Origin: Autumnicola lenta
Lineage (GTDB): Bacteria > Bacteroidota > Bacteroidia > Flavobacteriales > Flavobacteriaceae
NCBI RefSeq assembly: GCF_031846515.1
Contig: NZ_JAVRHO010000024.1
Location: 1 to 52,226, forward strand
Reading direction: 5' to 3'
DNA: 52,226 nt
Every line of letters starts with the position of its first letter. Position 1 is the stretch's first letter. Below, in pieces: positions 1-8,230 of the stretch. The position numbers were made by a program, and so were the translations under genes. The notes beneath the pieces were generated by a model. It had not been told where the DNA came from, searched no databases, and worked only from the letters and a program-made list of their open reading frames with translations.

Positions 1-2
1 AA

Positions 3-125
3 AAGAATATAAGAACAGCTGTTTTAGCAAGATTTAATACAATATATTATCGTATGAATAATGAAACAGTAGAAATACTTTCGTTCTTTTCAAATGGACA
101 GGATCCTCATAAAGGAAAAATCTAA
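3..125 (+). CDS. C-terminal part of a ParE/RelE-type toxin (5' end outside window)
   Basis: An open frame runs in from the left edge and ends at TAA 123-125, leaving 40 residues. They read ...ARFNTIYYRMNNETVEILSFF, then NGQDPHKGKI. The pattern 'Y-Y-R-hydrophobic ... V-E-I-L ... QDP' matches the last two strands of RelE/ParE-superfamily toxins, which act on ribosome-bound mRNA or on gyrase. The antitoxin would normally lie just upstream, outside the window. Assignment rests on this short motif only; function and completeness cannot be judged. Confidence 0.6.
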   Translation, partial: KNIRTAVLARFNTIYYRMNNETVEILSFFSNGQDPHKGKI

Positions 126-138
126 AGTAACCGCTGCA

Positions 139-255
139 TAACATCGATTCACCGCAAATAACGGGTATTGTCGAAAAATCTTTATTTTAGAAACCAAGAG
201 CGAAATAAATAAGCCGACAAGTCCGTGTCCCTTACTCCCGCAACTTGCGATGTTA
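139..255. other. attC-like imperfect palindrome (candidate integron recombination site)
   Basis: A 117-bp segment begins TAACATCG (139-146) and ends CGATGTTA (248-255), a perfect 8-bp terminal inverted pair. Inside, CGGGTATTGTCG near 162-173 is mirrored by CGACAAGTCC and ACTCCCG near 215-240, so the arms fold imperfectly with unpaired bases. Size and TAAC/GTTA ends resemble integron attC sites, which sit between promoterless single-gene cassettes. The outer heptamers do not fit RYYYAAC/GTTRRRY exactly, so this is a candidate. Confidence 0.4.
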
Positions 256-270
256 ACCAGTAGCCTTAAT

Positions 271-1098
271 ATGAAAACAACCTTTATTTTCACATTATTA
301 GTTTTTATCACTATTAAAGGTTTTGCCTGTAGCTGCGAAACCCTAAAATCTGCTATTGAATTTCATCAATCTAAATACGTTTTTGAAGGTGAAGTAATTG
401 AAAAGGTATATGCTTCAGATTCGCTTACAAATACAATAACTTTTGAGATAAGTAAGCATTATAAAAATGGAGATAATCCCAAATTTTTAAAGTTTCAGTT
501 GAATTCTGAGGCAGAAGTTACCGGACTTTATTCTTCTTGCTATTGGATTGCAAAAAAGGGACAAAAATGGTTGGTTTATGCTAAGACAAGAAATGGCAAA
601 TTAAATTTTCAGTTCTTTTGTTCAAACAGTAAACCACTAGAACGATTAAAAATACATCCATCTGAGCAAAAGGTTTTAGATAACGGAAATAATCTGGACC
701 TTACGAAATACCGCTATATTCATACTGGTGAACCAATTACAAGTATAGATTCTATTGAAAACATTTATAAAAAATATAAATTTGATCCGTCTGATTTTGC
801 TTTTATTCGGGTAGATGTTGATGAGAAAGGAAGATTAGAAAGAGCTAATCTGGTTCCCAGAGGTGAAAGAAAATTTGAAGTAATTGATACAATTTTTGGT
901 ATGAATAACTTTAAAAATGAACGGCAGAAACTTAGAACGGAATTTGAAGAAATTGCCGTAGAAGTTGCGAATAAGATCAAATCTTGGGAGAAATACTATG
1001 TTTTCGATTTAAAAAGATCAGTTAAATATCGGGCCGGAATATTGATAGAAGTAAATAAAGATTCGATTATCAAAATAAGAAAACCCGGTTCATACTAG
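271..1098 (+). CDS. Secreted protein with N-terminal CxC motif (TIMP/NTR-like N terminus)
   Basis: I chose ATG 271, giving 275 residues, because the upstream ATG at 250 lies inside the palindrome and only adds seven residues before a clean signal peptide (MKTTFIFTLLVFITIKGFA). The mature protein would start CSCE, and is followed by 'YVFEGEVIEKV'. A mature N terminus of Cys-x-Cys followed by a 'F-x-G-x-V' strand is seen in TIMP/netrin-like (NTR) domains. The C-terminal ~120 residues are unassigned. It stands alone between two palindromes, like a single-gene cassette. Function unknown. Confidence 0.65.
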   Translation: MKTTFIFTLLVFITIKGFACSCETLKSAIEFHQSKYVFEGEVIEKVYASDSLTNTITFEISKHYKNGDNPKFLKFQLNSEAEVTGLYSSCYWIAKKGQKWLVYAKTRNGKLNFQFFCSNSKPLERLKIHPSEQKVLDNGNNLDLTKYRYIHTGEPITSIDSIENIYKKYKFDPSDFAFIRVDVDEKGRLERANLVPRGERKFEVIDTIFGMNNFKNERQKLRTEFEEIAVEVANKIKSWEKYYVFDLKRSVKYRAGILIEVNKDSIIKIRKPGSY

Positions 1099-1100
1099 GA

Positions 1101-1207
1101 CGTATAAGGTATATCGCAAGTGGCGGGTCTATAGAAAAGAATTATTAGTTTCCGTATTTAATCCTTCAAAACCAGATCCCTCGTTCCGCACCACTTCTTG
1201 TAACGTG
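1101..1207. other. Second attC-like imperfect palindrome
   Basis: The 107-bp gap between two genes has mirrored arms: CGTATAAG...AAGTGGCGGGTCT on the left and AGATCCC...ACCACTTCTTGTAACG on the right. As at 139-255, it follows one gene directly and ends a few dozen bases before the next start. Together the two sites suggest cassette organisation. The arms are imperfect and the core heptamers were not matched exactly. Confidence 0.35.
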
Positions 1208-1243
1208 GCGTTTTGGCTGATTTTTAACCAGAGCAAATATCTT

Positions 1244-1870
1244 ATGGCGAAGAAAACTGGGATCTGGATATTTAGAATACTTTTGTTCGTTGGAACAATC
1301 GTTTCGCTGTACTTTGTGCCCTGGCCTATAGTAAAAGTCTGGATTGCTCCACTACCAGATTCAGTTCAGGAACAGATAAACAAAGCGGAAGGTTATGAAT
1401 TTGATGGTATAATTGTTTGTATCAACAAAAAAGGGAACCAAACAGAATTGTATACTTCGGGTTACAAAAACAAAGAAAAAAAGATTCCAGCTAATCACAA
1501 TGCGTTATTTAAAATTGCCTGTGTAAGCAAATTATATAATGCCTTAGCCGTTACCAAACTTGTTTCCATTGGCAAATTGTCATTAGAAAAAACATTATCA
1601 GATTATTTGCCCGAGTTAAAGAACAGAATAGAATATGCCGATAAAATCACTTTGCGAATGTTGGTTAAACACAGAAGTGGTATTCCGAACTATAAGGACA
1701 CATATATGTACTGGGCAAATCCCAAAGAAACAGCAGATGAAAATTTAGCTTTGGTTTTGGACAAACAAGCCAACTTCAAACCCGATGAAGATTATGAATA
1801 TTCTAATTATGCAGAGCGGCCAGGTAGAGGAGCAAAGGAACAGCTGGAAAATTATTTGAGTATGAAATAA
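1244..1870 (+). pseudogene. Truncated serine hydrolase (class C beta-lactamase/PBP-like) with SxxK changed to CxxK
   Basis: ATG 1244 is preferred over GTG 1205, which lies in the palindrome; 208 residues. An N-terminal membrane segment (residues 7-27) precedes a beta-lactamase-family domain. The region FKIACVSKLYNA is where the family has its SxxK motif, but the nucleophile is Cys93 (TGT 1520-1522) instead of Ser. 'LRMLVKHRSGIPNY' and the YSN motif near residue 185 are family hallmarks. Homology stops right after YSNY, followed by an unrelated tail (RPGRGAKEQLENYLSMK). Full-length relatives have about 350-450 residues and a later KTG-like motif, so this is probably a remnant. Confidence 0.65.
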
Positions 1871-2180
1871 AAAGAGCAGGAGATACGCTCTAAAGTTCTT
1901 CTCCACTTTAAAGAAACACCGGAATGGGGGTAGTTATAAATTCTGTTAAGGTTTATAACAAGCCGAGCAGCAAGTAAACGATGCATAAGTCTCTGTAATT
2001 CAACTGAAATACGATTCAGTCGAGGATTGATAGAAAGAAAATTGTTGTATATTATAAGCCACTTCTGTAAAGGAGCGGCTTCATTTTTCGGGTTTAATAA
2101 AAGATTTTTTCTTAAAAACGAAACTTTATATATTAATCTGATTTCTATAATTGAATCGAACAAAATTAAATATGTAATAA
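1871..2180. other. Gene-free stretch with a terminator
   Basis: 310 bp without a convincing gene. Short open stretches in several frames are broken by stops. The only clear element is the hairpin at 2056-2087. The first part may be the debris of whatever sequence replaced the 3' half of the serine hydrolase gene. Confidence 0.4.
2056..2087 (+). terminator. Rho-independent terminator-like hairpin
   Basis: AAGCC-a-CTTC, loop TGTAAA, GGAG-c-GGCTT forms a 9-bp stem with one mismatch, followed by CATTTTT. It would end transcription from the truncated hydrolase before the gene at 2181. Confidence 0.5.
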
Positions 2181-3026
2181 ATGAAGGCTAGTATAAAAAT
2201 GTTCATTGCAATATCAGCTGTTTTTATGGTTTTTAAGAGCTATGCTGTAGACAACACTTTACCAGAATTGGGTGATTTCGATGTGGAAAAGGATTTATTA
2301 TTAGTACAATATGACTCTAAAACAGATGTAGACGATCTTCATAGTGTAGCTGCCTTTGCTACTCTTATTTCTAATCCGCAATTTTCAGAAGTACAATATC
2401 ATGCTGTTGCCGGTACTTATGGTACTCAGGAAGGTTTATATGTTCCACCGAATGATTTATTCCGGCTCGCCTTTGGAAACAATTGGACAGATGCCAATGA
2501 AGATTTTAATAAAGCAGTCGAAAAAGTTAAAGATATTGCGATGGAAACGCTGAAGAGCAAAGGCGATATCTGGATTGCAGAAGCAGGCCAGTCGAATTTT
2601 ACTGCCGCACTTATTAAGTCTATTCAATCAGATTATCCAGAGATAAATACTACAAAACGCATTCATGTGGTTCAGCACAGTGACTGGAATGAAGAAACTA
2701 CCTCTCCTGAAGATTTACAATTTGTAAAGAGCAATGCTCAGTACAATAAAATACCTGATGGCAACGAAGTTGGAAATGGAACACCTGGATTTCGCGATCC
2801 GTCTTATACTCATTGGGAAGATAAAATTACGAATCCAAAGTTGATAGAAATATGGAAACTTGCATCAGATCTTTCAGAAAGATATAATGGAAAGGAAGGA
2901 AGATACAACAATGAGGCTATTTCTTCTGGCGGATTGGACTTTTCAGATTTATCTGAAGTATTCTGGATTTTTGGGTTACAGGATCTAAAGGATGTAGAGC
3001 AGTTTTTTCATACTTATTCTATTTAA
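2181..3026 (+). CDS. Secreted nucleoside-hydrolase-like protein
   Basis: 281 residues with a signal peptide (about residues 1-22, ending YAVD). 'LLLVQYDSKTDVDDLHSVAA' places an Asp cluster (D-x-x-x-D-V-D-D) after a hydrophobic strand, resembling the calcium-binding DxDxxxDD signature of inosine/uridine-preferring nucleoside hydrolases. 'GDIWIAEAGQSNFTAALI' and 'HVVQHSDWNEETT' also fit a Rossmann-like hydrolase. The substrate is unknown, and sugar-polymer-associated relatives exist, so a nucleoside substrate should not be assumed. It is monocistronic, between a terminator and the hydrolase/sheath cassette. Confidence 0.6.
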   Translation: MKASIKMFIAISAVFMVFKSYAVDNTLPELGDFDVEKDLLLVQYDSKTDVDDLHSVAAFATLISNPQFSEVQYHAVAGTYGTQEGLYVPPNDLFRLAFGNNWTDANEDFNKAVEKVKDIAMETLKSKGDIWIAEAGQSNFTAALIKSIQSDYPEINTTKRIHVVQHSDWNEETTSPEDLQFVKSNAQYNKIPDGNEVGNGTPGFRDPSYTHWEDKITNPKLIEIWKLASDLSERYNGKEGRYNNEAISSGGLDFSDLSEVFWIFGLQDLKDVEQFFHTYSI

Positions 3027-3213
3027 AGCACCAGCTGGTATCGGGCCAGGAAGTAAAGGGCCACTCCAGACTGTTCAAGCTTTAAATACTATTTGCTTCC
3101 AGATCAGGTAAATATTTAACCTTCTTAAAATCAACTAAGTACTTAATTATTAAATATTTTTTTGTAGATTCAAACCTACAATAACCGTCCCCACACTTAT
3201 AAAACTCGTTACA

Positions 3214-3885
3214 ATGAAGAATCTATTGCAAATTGCTATGGGTGAAATTGGGGTAAAAGAAGTGTCGGGACCCGATGCCAATCCTCAAATCTTAAAGTAT
3301 GCCCGGGATTGCCAAATTAATGACTACACCTCAGACGAAGTAGCCTGGTGCAGCCTGTTTATTAACTGGGTGGCCCTAAAATCCGGACTGGAGAGAACAA
3401 AGAATCTTACCGCAAGATCATGGTTAAATGCAGGTATTCCTGTTATTAATGCCGAGCCCGGCGATATTGTGGTTTTCTGGAGAGAGAGCAGGGAATCCTG
3501 GAAAGGTCATGTGGGAGTGTTCCTTGGCTGTTCCACAGATGGAACCCGTATATATTGCCTTGGTGGCAATCAGGGTAATCAGGTATCGATCACGGCATAT
3601 ACCGCAGATCAGGTTTTGGGCTACAGGAGATTAAGATCTGTAAAGGAAACAAAATTTTCTAAAAAGACTTTAAAACGTGGGGACACCGGAAAGGAAGTCC
3701 GGGCGTTGCAGGATGCCTTAAAACAGCTCGGATTTAATTCCGGAACTTCTGACGGCATTTTCGGACCTAAAACAGAAAGAACATTAAAGGATTTTCAGGC
3801 TACCAGTGGCTCGATTAGTATAAACGGAATTTTTGATGCTTCCACAAGGGAATTTCTTGTAGAAGTACTGAAGGCGAAAATATAG
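3214..3885 (+). CDS. TIGR02594-type peptidoglycan hydrolase with C-terminal peptidoglycan-binding domain (endolysin-like)
   Basis: 223 residues. Residues 1-140 match the TIGR02594/CHAP-like cysteine peptidase or amidase fold: 'VAWCSLFINW' (putative nucleophile Cys46), 'ARSWLNAG', 'PGDIVVF', and 'GHVGVFLG' (His99). Residues ~148-222 form a PG_binding_1 repeat (LKRGDTGKEVRALQDALKQL...DGIFGPKT). No signal peptide or membrane segment is visible, as in phage endolysins that need a holin or cell lysis to reach the wall. It lies 146 bp upstream of the sheath gene on the same strand, suggesting it belongs to the same cassette. The exact bond cleaved cannot be inferred. Confidence 0.8.
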   Translation: MKNLLQIAMGEIGVKEVSGPDANPQILKYARDCQINDYTSDEVAWCSLFINWVALKSGLERTKNLTARSWLNAGIPVINAEPGDIVVFWRESRESWKGHVGVFLGCSTDGTRIYCLGGNQGNQVSITAYTADQVLGYRRLRSVKETKFSKKTLKRGDTGKEVRALQDALKQLGFNSGTSDGIFGPKTERTLKDFQATSGSISINGIFDASTREFLVEVLKAKI

Positions 3886-4031
3886 TATTTAAACTTTTTC
3901 TGAACAGTATAAATCTGAAGATTATTCTTAGGAGGAATATTCGTTTTCTCATAGAAATGAAAAATTTCAGCAAGTTGAAGCTAAGATTGTTTTGATCTAA
4001 AAGAAAAAGCTACCAATCATAAAATTCTGTA

Positions 4032-5525
4032 ATGTCTAAAATCCGAAAAACTCCCGGAGTCTATATAAATGAGCTACAAAATGCTTTACCTGATATACAT
4101 CAGGTAGAAACGGCTGTTCCTGCCTTTGTTGGATATACAGAAAGGGCCGGAAACCCTGAAGCTTCCCTTTATATGAAGCCCATCCGGATATCTTCCATGT
4201 TGGAATTTGAGCAATTATTTGGAACAGATAATCCCATCGATACTATAAATGTTAAGCTGGATGAGCACCAGAATTTTGCAATTATCGCCATTGATATTCC
4301 TAATACGGTGCGCTATCTTTTATACGACAGCCTGCGCCTGTTTTATGGCAATGGGGGAGGGGATTGTTACATCGTTTCGGTTGGATTATTTGGCAACGCG
4401 CCCACCTATGGATATGAATTTGCTTCCCCACCCACAGGGTTAAGAGGAGGAATCAGGGTGCTGGAAACTTATGATGAACCCACACTCATTCTTTTTCCAG
4501 ACGCCGTAAATGTAACAACCAATGGAAATGATGATGCAGGGTTTTATCATCTGCAGCAACTGGCCCTTCAACAGTGCGAAAGTTTGAGGGACAGAATGGC
4601 AATTTTCGATCTGAAGGAAAATATTTCCGGAGATCACAGTGTGGCTATTTCCAACTTCAGAAGCAATATTGGGTCTAATAATTTAGAATTTGGAGCTGCT
4701 TATTCACCTTATTTGTTGGCTCCCTTCAGCAGGGAAATTTCTATAAATGCTTTCAGCGGAAATTTAAAAGGAACCAATGGTCAGTCAATTTCCCTCCACG
4801 ATCTTTCAGCAGAGAGCAGCCATTTAGCTTTAATAGCTAATTATGAAGCGGCAAGTACCGAAGAGGACGTAGAAATTGCTGAAAGAGGTATTTATCAAAT
4901 TCATTCCGTTATAAAGAATATTGCCGAGCAGATAAAAATCAAGATCAATACTATTCCACCTTCAGGAGCAATTGCGGGTGTATATAATATGGTAGATGTG
5001 ACGCGGGGAGTGTGGAAAGCACCGGCTAACGTGAGTGTAAATAGTGTTATTGCTCCATCTGTAGCTATTGATAATGCGCAGCAGGAAAAAATGAATGTGG
5101 AACCCAACGGGAAATCAATCAACGCGATCAGGCAATTTGCGGGCAGGGGAATTTTGGTTTGGGGAGCGAGAACTTTGGCGGGCAATGATAATGAATGGAG
5201 ATATTTAAATGTACGACGATTGGTTATTATGGTAGAAGAAAGTTGTAAGAAGGCAACGGAAAGCTTTAGTGCAGAACCCAACACCAGTACTACATGGGTA
5301 AGGGTAAAGAACCTGATTCAAAACTTTCTGACCACCTTATGGCGACAGGGAGCATTGGCAGGGGCGAAACCTGAAGATGCTTTTTTTGTAAAAGTTGGGC
5401 TAAATGAGACCATGACGATAAATGATATTCTTCAAAACCGTATGAATATTATGATTGGTTTGGCGGCAGTGCGCCCTGCAGAATTTATTATTTTACGAAT
5501 TACTGTACCAATGCAAAACACCTGA
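4032..5525 (+). CDS. Contractile tail sheath protein (phage/eCIS-type)
   Basis: 497 residues. The N terminus KTPGVYINEL...PAFVGYTERAG, then 'ISSMLEFEQLFG', is the standard start of contractile-tail and extracellular contractile injection system (eCIS) sheaths. The C-terminal ~130 residues (GRGILVWGARTLAG..EWRYLNVRRL..., FLTTLWRQGALAG, VRPAEFIILRI) are the sheath C-terminal domain that forms the interlocking mesh. The length is normal for Afp/PVC/MAC-type sheaths, so it appears intact. No tube, baseplate, spike, AAA+ or terminator genes are nearby; instead it is followed 2 bp later by DUF5995 and a patatin gene. It may act as a structural scaffold, or as an accessory sheath for a system encoded elsewhere. 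Confidence 0.9.
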   Translation: MSKIRKTPGVYINELQNALPDIHQVETAVPAFVGYTERAGNPEASLYMKPIRISSMLEFEQLFGTDNPIDTINVKLDEHQNFAIIAIDIPNTVRYLLYDSLRLFYGNGGGDCYIVSVGLFGNAPTYGYEFASPPTGLRGGIRVLETYDEPTLILFPDAVNVTTNGNDDAGFYHLQQLALQQCESLRDRMAIFDLKENISGDHSVAISNFRSNIGSNNLEFGAAYSPYLLAPFSREISINAFSGNLKGTNGQSISLHDLSAESSHLALIANYEAASTEEDVEIAERGIYQIHSVIKNIAEQIKIKINTIPPSGAIAGVYNMVDVTRGVWKAPANVSVNSVIAPSVAIDNAQQEKMNVEPNGKSINAIRQFAGRGILVWGARTLAGNDNEWRYLNVRRLVIMVEESCKKATESFSAEPNTSTTWVRVKNLIQNFLTTLWRQGALAGAKPEDAFFVKVGLNETMTINDILQNRMNIMIGLAAVRPAEFIILRITVPMQNT

Positions 5526-5527
5526 AT

Positions 5528-6361
5528 ATGACTTCAATAGAAAACAATCTGAAAATTATTCCAAAAGCTGAAGACCCGCTAATCACGATAGATAATGTTC
5601 TCATTCGGCTGGACGAAATCATTTTAGAAGCAGAAAAAAATGAAGATACACTTGGTTACTTTGCCGTGCTTTACAGGAGAGTGACGTTAGAAGTGAAGGA
5701 GGGAATAATCGCAGGCTACTTTGAAGATGGAGAAAGAATGGAGCAGCTGGATGTGGTATTTGCAAAAAAATACCTCGATGCATATGACGATTATCAAAAC
5801 GGAAATGCTGTATCAAAATCCTGGCAAAAAGCCTTTGAACTTTCGAAGGAATCCTGGCCAATAACCATGCAACATTTGTTGATTGGGATGAACGCGCATA
5901 TCAACCTGGATCTGGGGATTGCGGCAGCGGAGGTTTCGGGCGATTCTCCTATTGAAAATTTAAAGGTGGATTTTTTCAGGATTAACGAGATTCTTGCGGC
6001 GCTGGTAGAGGAGGTGCAGCACAACCTCGCCACAATCTGGCCTCCGCTGAGAAAAATTCTGCTCAAAACCGGAAAATATGATAATCTGGTGGTAGATTTT
6101 AGTATGAAGATCGCCAGGGATGGCGCCTGGCGGTTTGCACAGACCTTGGCAGGAACAGCGGGGGAGGCAAAAAGACAATGCATCCTTACCCGGGATATAG
6201 CTGTGGCCAATAAATCTTCCCTTATTACCAGCGACAAGTTTGCGCTGAGGTTACTGCTATGGATAGTTAGAATTGGGGAGCTAGGAACAGTGTCAGATAA
6301 AATCCGGAAAATGAAAGTTTCACATTCAGAAAAAACAATCATAAAACTTAAAGAGGTATGA
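5528..6361 (+). CDS. DUF5995 family protein
   Basis: 277 residues. The family signature is clear: 'YFAVLYRRVTLEVKEGI', 'FEDGERMEQLDVVFAKKYLDAY', 'SWQKAFELS' and 'MQHLLIGMNAHINLDLGIAAA' (about residues 43-135). The conserved His and Asp residues in the last motif could bind a metal or catalyse a reaction, but the biochemical role of DUF5995 is not known to me. No signal peptide or membrane segment. It starts 2 bp after the sheath stop and overlaps the patatin start by 4 bp (ATGA), so the three are translated from one message and probably work together. Confidence 0.8.
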   Translation: MTSIENNLKIIPKAEDPLITIDNVLIRLDEIILEAEKNEDTLGYFAVLYRRVTLEVKEGIIAGYFEDGERMEQLDVVFAKKYLDAYDDYQNGNAVSKSWQKAFELSKESWPITMQHLLIGMNAHINLDLGIAAAEVSGDSPIENLKVDFFRINEILAALVEEVQHNLATIWPPLRKILLKTGKYDNLVVDFSMKIARDGAWRFAQTLAGTAGEAKRQCILTRDIAVANKSSLITSDKFALRLLLWIVRIGELGTVSDKIRKMKVSHSEKTIIKLKEV

Positions 6362-7398
6362 AAAAAATCAGGATTCTTTCCCTGGACGGGGGCGGCATAA
6401 GGGGAATACTTTCAGGTACAATCTTAACTTACCTGGAAGAACAGATAAAACGGAAAACCAACAATGATAAAGCATCTATAGGTGAATACTTCGACCTTGT
6501 TGCAGGCACGAGCACCGGCGGAATTTTATGCCTTGTCTTTCTATGTCCGGATGATAATGGTAATTACATGTTTACTGCCCGGGAGGCGCTGGATATATAC
6601 CTGGATCAGGGAGATGAAATTTTTGATGTTTCCCTGCATAAAAAAATCAAAAGTCTTGGCGGATTAAGAGATGAAAAATATGAAGCGCATGAGCTGGAAG
6701 AGGCTTTGCTGGCTTATCTGGGAGAAAAGCAGCTGAGTGAATTGCTCAGACCCTGTCTCATAACTTCTTATGACATCAGAAATCGTAAAGCCCACTTTTT
6801 CACAAGTATAGACGCCACTAAAAGTGCTATTTATGATTATTACCTGCGGGATGTGGCCCGGGCAACTTCTGCCGCACCAACCTATTTCGAGCCGGTAAGG
6901 ATCAAATCCATTTACGGTACGCCGTACGCACTTATCGACGGGGGTGTTTTTGCCAATAATCCTGCACTTTGTGCCTATGCCGAGGCGCGGAATATTACAT
7001 TTTCAGAAGCTTTAAATGATCCTGAAAAACCTGATAAACCAGGTGCAAAAAACATGATTATCGTTTCTATTGGTACAGGAGAGGTGAAGGAGCCATATCA
7101 TTACAAAGAATTTCAGGATGCCGGTGTGCTCAAATGGATTAATCCGTTAATTGATATTATGATGAGTGGAAATTCTGAAACTGTCGATTACCAGTTAAAA
7201 CAGATTTATGAGACCCTTCCCGAAAAAGATTGTGAGGATTATTACCGTATCCAGCCGAAGATTATTAACGCCAATCATGCAATGGACAATGCAAAACTCA
7301 CCAATCTTAAAGCTTTGCATGAAGATGGTTTAGCTTCTGTGGAATTTTATAAAGAACAGCTTGATGAAATTGTGGAAAAGTTAGTAGCCAATCATTAG
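6358..7398 (+). CDS. Patatin-like phospholipase
   Basis: 346 residues with all catalytic elements: oxyanion loop DGGGIRG (10-16), nucleophile elbow GTSTGG (Ser52), and the dyad Asp in DGG (Asp194). It should hydrolyse acyl esters of membrane lipids. It has no signal peptide, so it is cytosolic unless exported by other means. CBASS effectors of the CapV type are also patatins, but no cyclase gene is present here. Coupled by ATGA overlap to DUF5995, it is the likely toxic or lipid-remodelling enzyme of the sheath cassette. About 75 residues after the DGG include a dense charged helix region without a recognised fold. Confidence 0.9.
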   Translation: MKKIRILSLDGGGIRGILSGTILTYLEEQIKRKTNNDKASIGEYFDLVAGTSTGGILCLVFLCPDDNGNYMFTAREALDIYLDQGDEIFDVSLHKKIKSLGGLRDEKYEAHELEEALLAYLGEKQLSELLRPCLITSYDIRNRKAHFFTSIDATKSAIYDYYLRDVARATSAAPTYFEPVRIKSIYGTPYALIDGGVFANNPALCAYAEARNITFSEALNDPEKPDKPGAKNMIIVSIGTGEVKEPYHYKEFQDAGVLKWINPLIDIMMSGNSETVDYQLKQIYETLPEKDCEDYYRIQPKIINANHAMDNAKLTNLKALHEDGLASVEFYKEQLDEIVEKLVANH

Positions 7399-7430
7399 AA
7401 GCCTAAGCATTAACTTTTACAAATACCAGA

Positions 7431-7992
7431 GGCCGAAAATTGCCATTTTTCAGGTTGGACTTTTCTTAATTTTTTTTCGGAAGAAAATATTTTGGTCTGG
7501 ATTTATATAAAACTGAAATTTAAACCTGCCAATCCTTATAGGCTGAAAATTGAGAAATTTTGAGGGATATTAAAGTGAAGGTACAGACCTGCAAAGTTTT
7601 CAAAACTTTGTAGGCCTGATGTATTTGAAGTGAACAGATCTGTTGTTTCTAAGGAATTTTCTCAAGCCGGATCATTACAACAGCAGGCCGAAAATTGCCA
7701 TTTTTCAGGTTGGACTTTTCTTAATTTTTTTTCGGAAGAAAACATTTTGATCTGGATTTATATAAAACTGAAATTTAAACCTGCCAATCCTTATAGGCTG
7801 AAAATTGACAAATTTTGAAGGATATTAAAGTGAAGGTACAGACCTGCAAAGTTTTCAAAACCTTGTAGGTCTGATGTACTTGAAGTGAACAGATCTGTTG
7901 TTTTTAAAGAATTTTCTCAAGCCGGATCATTACAACAGCAGGCCGAAAATTGCCATTTTTCAGGTTGGACTTTTCTGAATTTTTTTTCGGAA
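7431..7992. repeat. 255-bp tandem repeat, about 2.2 copies
   Basis: Copies start at 7431, 7686 and 7941 (exact 255-bp period) with GGCCGAAAATTGCCATTTTT; the third copy ends near 7992 after TTTTTTTTCGGAA. Copies 1 and 2 differ at only a handful of positions. Each full copy carries a palindrome, CAGACCTGCAAAGTTTTC followed by its mirror (7590-7620 and 7844-7880), a type of hairpin common between Bacteroidota genes. The start of the unit is the dispersed AATTGCCATTTT core. Any short open frame inside is repeat sequence, not a gene. Confidence 0.9.
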
Positions 7993-8230
7993 ATCATCAC
8001 TTGAGAAATTGGGATAAGCAGAACGTCTTAGATCAGAAATTTGCTTTTGTTCAATTAAGGTTTTGGAGAAAAAGTCTAAATTGCATGTTTAATACCTGAA
8101 TTTTGATGAGAATAAAATTGCTTGCGCCAAATCACGGTTTAGGAGACTTAACCTAATATTTTTTTTATTCCTCGAAAGAATGTTCTTTAACCATCTTTTA
8201 TTTTAACCTGCTTTGTACAAATTTTAATCT
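7993..8230. other. Upstream region of the xylanase gene
   Basis: 240 bp of AT-rich DNA after the repeat. I see no gene. It presumably contains the promoter of the xylanase gene, but I cannot point to an exact TTTG/TAnnTTTG pair. Confidence 0.3.

Noticed and set aside
1852..2163. Minus-strand frame of 103 codons
   Set aside because: It overlaps the terminator and the end of the truncated hydrolase, and its composition is not protein-like.
6358..7398. CBASS defence operon (patatin effector)
   Set aside because: No CD-NTase, Cap2/Cap3 or HORMA/TRIP13 gene is adjacent; the partners are a sheath and DUF5995.
7630..7818. Plus-strand frame of 62 codons
   Set aside because: It lies wholly in the 255-bp tandem repeat and is broken in the neighbouring copy.
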